11,252 nucleotides of DNA from positions 1 to 11,252 of the forward strand of contig CAKMQO010000045.1 of the NCBI GenBank assembly GCA_927911695.1. The letters are read 5' to 3'. The translations under genes and the position numbers were made by a program. The DNA is from an uncultured Gemella sp. Lineage in GTDB: Bacteria > Bacillota > Bacilli > Staphylococcales > Gemellaceae. The notes below the pieces were generated by a model. That model had not been told where the DNA came from. It saw only the letters and a list, made by a program, of their open reading frames with translations, and made no database searches. Below, piece after piece: positions 5,617 through 11,252 of this stretch. Every line of letters begins with the position of its first letter. Position 1 is the first letter of the stretch.

Positions 5617-8600
5617 ATTAGAATTAAAAGAATTTGGTCCATATAAGAACGAAATAATAGAATGGGATAGAATAATAAATGAACCGATATTTCTAATTAC
5701 GGGAAAAACTGGCTCAGGGAAATCAACACTATTTGATGCTATTACTTATGCATTATACAATAAGACAACAGGAGGCAAAGATATAGCCTCACTAAGAACA
5801 AAGACAGCCTTGGATAAGGATAAAACCCAGGTTAATTTTGATTTTGAATTAAGTGGAAAAAAATATAGAATCGAGAGAACTCTGGCGTATTTGAAGGCTG
5901 GTAATAAAAACTTAACTTCGGGGAAAGTTGCTTTAATGCAATATAATGATGAAAAATTAGAAGTAATCGCCACAAAAGAGCAAGAGGTAAAAGAAAAGGT
6001 AGAAGAGTTGATAGGTTTAGATGATAAGCAATTTTGTCAAATAATTATCTTACCTCAAGGAAAATTTAAAGAGTTCTTATTATCGAAATCGAGTGAGAAA
6101 AAAGAAACTTTGAGATCATTATTTAATACTTATTTCTATCAAAAATTCGTGGAACAACTGCAAGAACAAGCCAAAAAACTAGATAGTTCACATAAACAAA
6201 AAGAAAAAGAGTTAATTACTAGATTTGAGCAGTTTGATATTGAGGAAGAACTTACAAAGTTTGAATATTTAAAAGACGAAAATTTTGAAGAAATACTAAG
6301 CATTATTCAATCGCAAGAAGAAACAATAAAAATTGAGAAAAAAGAATTATTAAAATTAGAATGCAGTTTTTTCTAAAGAAAAAGAGAATTTTATAGAATT
6401 AAGTAAGATTAATGATAAATTCACTCAACTTAAAAATAACAAGTTAGAACTAGAAGAATTAAGTGGAAAAGAAGATTATTATGGTAAACTTAGATTAGAA
6501 GTAGAGAAGTTAAAAGAGTTACAAAAGAGTAAAGATAAGATTATAGAGTATAGTACTTTATTAAATAAACAATCACAATTAAGAAACTTTGAGAAAGATT
6601 TATTAATTAATACAGAAAAATACAAATTAGACTTAGAAAATAATAAGAAGTTAGAGTTAGAATTAAATGCACAAAAAACTGATATAGAAGAACTTAGAAA
6701 GGAAACTATTGATTATAAGTTTTTCTATAATAACTTAAATGAATTAAATTTAGCTAAAACTAACATTGAAATTTATAGTAAATCATTAGAAGAACTTACT
6801 TTGAAAAAAGAAACATATAAAGAATTAGATTCTAGTCTAAAAGTTGCAAAAGAAAGCTACCTAGAGGATATTGAGGAGAAAAATATACTAGAGAGCAGTA
6901 TTGGTAAGTTAAAATTAGAAGTTTTAAAGAAAGAACAAGATGTAGAAAAATTTGAAGAATATAATAACAAATTATCTGAAGTAAATGATAAGAGTGTGAA
7001 ACTTACTGTTGATAAAAAACAATTAGAAGAACTGGAAGTAGAGAAGAAGAAGCTTGAGCAAGAAGTTGAGTTATTAAATAAGAATAAAGAACAAGAAATT
7101 TTAAATGATTTTTTATTGAAATTGCATGAGGGGGATGATTGTCCTTTATGTAAACAAAAAATTGAACACTTACCAGATATTCCCGATTTAGCGGTAGTAG
7201 ATGAAAGTATAGAAAAATCGCTTCAAAAAGTTAATAAAGATATAATTCAACTAGAAACTCTTATAAAAAAAGATGAAGAAGAAATAGGAAGAATAAGTAC
7301 TCTTCTGAAAAATTTAGAGAATACAATTAACCTTAAAGCTAAGGAAGAACTGTCACAATTAGAAGATGAATTAAAGGGTGAAAATATTAAACTAACTGAT
7401 ATTAGTAAAGTAATCAAAATATCTGAGGATAAAATTAAGGGACTTACTCGAGAAATAGAGGAACTTTCAGAGTTATTTAAAAATGAAGACGAGATTAAAC
7501 AAAACCATCTAGAAGCTAAAAATAAAATCGAACAGTTTGAGAAGAATGTAAAAATAGAGCTAGATGTGTTTGCAGACTATTATGAGAAAATACAATCTCA
7601 GGTTGAAGACTTTGATAATACATGCAACGCTCTACAAAATAATAGTAATGAATTATTGGTGAGAAAAACGAGACTAGAAACAGAACAGAAAAATAATAAG
7701 ACGAATTTACTAGAAGTTAGTAAAAGAATAGAAAGTATTGTTGATAATTTTACTAAATCCAAGCTTAATAAGTATTACATAACCTTAGAAATGGCAGAAG
7801 AAAATATCGCGGAATTGAATAATTTAGAAGAATTTGAATCTCAAATTAATAAATTTGAAGATGCCAAGAAAATTATAGTAAATTCAATAGAAAAACTCGA
7901 AGAAGAGCTAAAAGAGCTAGAACAACCCGATTTAGAAGAAGGGCAACAGAAACTAAAAAATATTGAATCTCAAGTTAATGATTTTATAGAAAAAGTTGCA
8001 ATTCTTAATACAAGATTAGAAAATAATAAAAAATTATATGATAAAATTCATAGTGAGTATATTAATTTATTAGAATCTTCTAAAGAGATAAGAGAAATTA
8101 TAGCATTTAGTGATGTTGTCAGCGGGAAGACTGAAAATAGAAAATCATTAGAAACATATGTTCAAGGGTATTATCTAGACTTGATTCTAGTTGCTGGTAC
8201 GAAAAGATTATTACAGATGACAAATGATAGATATAGATTTATCAGACGTGATGAAAAATCAAAAGGTGGAGGACTTCAAGGATTAGAGATAGAAATACAT
8301 GATATTTACCTAAATAGTACTCGTATTATTAGTTCTCTTTCTGGAGGAGAATTATTCTTAGCTTCTTTAGCTCTTGCTTTAGGACTAGCCGAAGTTATTC
8401 AAAATGAAAGTGGTGGAATATCACTTGAGACTATCTTTATCGATGAAGGATTTGGATCATTAGATGCTGAAACACTCGATATTGCACTAACAACACTAAT
8501 AGATTTACAATCGTACGGAAGAAATATTGGTATTATTTCACATGTTAGTGAGTTAAAAGAAAGAATTAGACCAAAGGTAGAAGTCTATTCTAAAGATAAT

Positions 8601-8630
8601 TATGCGAAGATTAAAATGACTGGAATATAA
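5603..8630 (+). CDS. sbcC: Exonuclease subunit SbcC (Rad50-type ATPase), one frameshift as written
   Basis: SbcC is the SMC-like ATPase partner of SbcD: its ATP-driven head and long coiled coil hold DNA ends for the nuclease. In the corrected frame (about 1008 residues, the usual size) it shows Walker A GKTGSGKST (34-42), the Q-loop region with KQFCQ and LPQGKF (142-154), a first coiled coil, the zinc hook CPLC (Cys513, Cys516), the returning coiled coil, the ABC signature LSGGE (912-916), Walker B IFIDEG with Asp947-Glu948, a D-loop GSLD, and the switch His980. As written the frame from ATG 5603 stops at 6374-6376, while the rest is read in the +1 frame to 8630. Removing one T from the T6 run 6367-6372 joins the halves as LECSFSKEKENF without a gap. 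The start has AAGGTGA at 5590-5596 and lies inside the end of sbcD. Everything essential is present, so the protein is likely functional if the base is an error. Confidence 0.95.
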
Positions 8631-8656
8631 TGTAATATAAAAAGAAAGGAGAAAAC

Positions 8657-11252
8657 ATGAACTTAGAATTATTAATTGGTCCAAGTGGTGTAGGGAAAAC
8701 TAACTACATATTAATGATATTGAATTAAACAGAGATAACCATAAAATAATTGTATTAACTCCGGAACAGAACAGTTTTAATTTTGAAAAAATGTTATGTG
8801 ATAAGTTCGGTGGTACTTTTAATATTGATGTTATGAATTTCTCAAGTCTAACTAGAAAATTATCAAAACAGTTAGGAATGGATAATCTTAGTAGACTTGG
8901 AGATAATATTAAGCCATTCTACTTTTATAAAGCTGCAAAAAATTTAGAAAGTAGTGATAACTTTTTAGTTAAAAGAATTTTACAAGATGTTAATTTTATA
9001 GAAGTTGTAGAAGAAATTATAAATGAATTAAAAGAGTATAAAGTAAGTATTAATGTATTAGAAGAGTATCTGGAGAAAAATACTAATCTAGATAGTAGTC
9101 ATAAAGAAAAAATTGGAAGCTATTTTAGAAATATATGTTGAATATTCGAGGTTATTAAAAGAACAGGGTTCTTTTGACAAAGTAGATTATATAACTGAAT
9201 TGCTATTATATCTAGAATATATTGATTTAAGTGACTACATTTTTTATGTGGATGCTTATTATAACTTTACAGCACAGGAATATTATTACATTGGAAAACT
9301 AGCTGAGAAGTCTAAAAAGTTAATAATTAGTGTTATAAGTGATGCAAATAGATATTTTAATTTTGATTTAGTTCAACTGGTTCAAGGTTATGAACTAGAA
9401 AAGATGAAATATAATGATTTTTTATCTATCTGATTTGTATAGTAAAGAAAAATATAAGCTAGATATTTTTAGAAAATCTCATGAGATAGTCGCTAGTATG
9501 AATGAAATAGTGAAAAATAATAAAGATGTGAATTTTTCTGTAGTAGCATTCGTAAAAAAAAGAAGAAATAAATACGCTGAAATTTAAAATAAAAAGATAT
9601 AAAGTAGAGGAATATGAAATGTTAGAAACTCATAGAGGTCGCTTTAATGGAGTTTCTAATGATATTCTTGCTGATAAATATTATAAAAACTTCACAGCAC
9701 AGTATGAGATTGATGATAGTATTGAAATTATGTGTGCAAAAAATAAGGAGTTAGAGGTTAAGCAAATCGCTCGTGAGATTGTGAAACTAAAACATAGTAA
9801 TATCAATCAAAATGAGATAGCAATTCTTTATCGTGATAATACATATGAAAATTATTTAAATATATTTAAAGATTATAATTTAGACGTCCATCTAGATAAA
9901 AATATTGAAACTAGCAATCACCGTTTAGTTAAGTTATACAAGAAACATTATATTTTGATGAAGGTAGGTTTAAAATTAGATTATTAAATTTACTGAAAAC
10001 TAGGTTAACGAATTTTGAGAACATTTATCGTCAGAAAGCTATTGCACATGTTCTACTAGAAGATTCGAATATTGATGAAAAACAACTAGAAAAAGCTATT
10101 GCAGAGTTAGACGAAAATATAATAAAAGATAAGTTCTTAGCAAGCAATCTAGTAAATAATGTAGGTGGAAAATATAAATACAGCGATTTATTAGAAAAAG
10201 TTAGAGTAGTTTCAATAGATGATCTTGAAAATATACTAAATGAGAAACTGGTAAATATGTATAGTGATATTTTAAAAGATTATTTTGTTGAAAAAATGAC
10301 AAAGTATACAACTGAACAGCTTGAAATTTGTAGACAAGTTTTATTAGAACTTATTGATAAGGTTTCAGATGTCTCAGTTAAGAACAATCTTCAAGCTAAG
10401 AGATATATAAAAAAATTAGTAGATGTTTTTGATCATTGCAAAATTAAAATGTATCTTGATAAAGAAGATGGTGAGTATGATAACATCGAAGAGCTAAAAA
10501 TTGATAGTATAGATAGACAGGTTTACAAAAAAATTCTTGAATATATTAATGATATAAATGAAAACTTTGGTAGTGAAAAGTTTGAGTATAAAAAATTTGT
10601 AACTTTATTTAATACTGGATTAACATCTATCAAGTACCGTTCAATACCAGAGATTAATAATTCTATTATTATGTCTACTATGGATTTAGCAAAAGTTGAA
10701 AATAAAAAAGTCGTCTTTGTTTTAGGATTTAATAAGGATGTATTGCCAGTATCTAAAAGTTCAGGATTAATAGATGATAAAGATAAAGAAAGATTAATTA
10801 ACGATAATATCTTTTTATCACCGACAAAAGAAGCGGCACTTATTGATGAAGAGTTTGTAGCTTATATTGCTATGACGAGAGCTCAAGAAAAGACATATAT
10901 AAGTTACAGTTTACTTGATAAAAGTTTTAAAGAGAATTTTGCATCTCCATACTTAAATACTGTGAGATCTTTATTCCCAGAATTAAAAGAAAAAGCAAAC
11001 TTCAAAAATTTTAGAGTTTTCTATTGCTGATTATAATTACTATTTAGAAAATATTTCAGAGATAGTTTCAATTAAGGAATTTAATTATCTATTTGCAAAA
11101 ATTTATCGTAGATTTATGGAAGTGAAAGATAGTAAGACAAAGGAAGTTGAAGTTTTAGTAGAGCTTATGATTAAGTTTTTAGAACATTATCAACTTACTT
11201 CAGTACATGAAAGTTATGAAAACTACGAAGTTCTTGATGAATTAAATGACAG
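8657..11252 (+). CDS. addB: AddB (RexB-like), helicase-nuclease subunit B, six frameshifts as written and 3' end outside window
   Basis: AddB pairs with AddA to resect double-strand ends until a Chi site; it carries an inactive helicase fold for Chi recognition and a C-terminal nuclease with an iron-sulfur cluster, which lies beyond this window. The start at 8657 has AAAGGAG at 8645-8651, 26 nt after sbcC. Recognisable parts are Walker A GPSGVGKT (8-15), LTPEQNSFNFEK, IFYVDAYYNFTAQEYYYI, EIAILYRDNTYENYL, VVFVLGFNKDVLPVSKSSG and EEFVAYIAMTRAQEKTYISYS, in the same order as Bacillus AddB. Six single-base changes are needed for one frame: a base missing near 8709-8713, an extra A in 9107-9112, an extra T in 9418-9423, an extra A in the A8 run 9554-9561, an A missing at 9931-9932, and an extra base in 11004-11012. 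The corrected part is about 864 of roughly 1150 residues. RexB is the streptococcal equivalent; the Walker A motif favours AddB. True pseudogene status cannot be excluded. Confidence 0.93.

Noticed and set aside
5746..5973. Minus-strand open frame of 75 codons
   Set aside because: Antisense to the N-terminal ATPase region of sbcC; no independent support.
6801..8630. Separate gene starting at TTG 6801
   Set aside because: The same frame is open back to the T6 tract at 6367-6372 and continues the SbcC coiled coil; 6801 is only the first start-like codon and has no ribosome binding site.
8791..11030. Four or more separate small genes of unknown function after sbcC
   Set aside because: Their translations are consecutive pieces of one AddB protein in family order, joined by one-base corrections.

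Overview
The window comes from a very AT-rich, low-GC Gram-positive bacterium (Bacillota, class Bacilli). The protein sequences resemble Staphylococcaceae and Gemellaceae, and a Gemella-like organism is my best guess. This rests on recognisable UppS, CdsA, RseP, SbcD, SbcC and AddB sequences, poly-A/T-rich intergenic DNA and strong AGGAGG-type ribosome binding sites. It looks like ordinary chromosome: I see no insertion sequence, phage gene, CRISPR array, tRNA or rRNA.

Layout. (1) Positions 1-888, minus strand: the N-terminal 296 residues of an OFA-type MFS anion transporter that runs off the left edge. (2) 889-1274: an intergenic region between divergent genes. It holds a hairpin plus T8 tract reading toward the transporter and an extended -10 promoter reading toward uppS. 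(3) 1275-4118, plus strand: a uppS-cdsA-rseP operon for undecaprenyl-PP synthesis, CDP-diacylglycerol synthesis and site-2 intramembrane proteolysis. It ends in a strong intrinsic terminator. (4) 4159-4476: a second intergenic region with a possible small RNA (its own -10 box, two hairpins, a terminator) and the sbcD promoter. (5) 4477-11252, plus strand: sbcD-sbcC-addB, a double-strand-break processing operon. addB is cut by the right edge before its nuclease domain, and addA would be expected next.

The genes fall into two functional groups: envelope lipid supply and membrane proteolysis, then DNA end processing. The SbcCD nuclease-ATPase opens hairpins and blocked ends, and AddAB resects duplex ends for RecA.

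The main peculiarity is at base level. As written, uppS, cdsA, sbcC and addB are broken by about twelve single-base insertions or deletions, mostly in short A or T runs. In every case a one-base correction restores a continuous, family-like protein, and I find no in-frame stop within the reconstructed frames. The transporter part, rseP and sbcD are clean. Because uppS and cdsA are normally essential, sequencing or assembly error is the most economical explanation; real decay of addB or slippage rescue at poly-A/T tracts is less likely. I did not find a convincing new biological system. The candidate small RNA and the leader hairpin of the transporter are the best regulatory leads.
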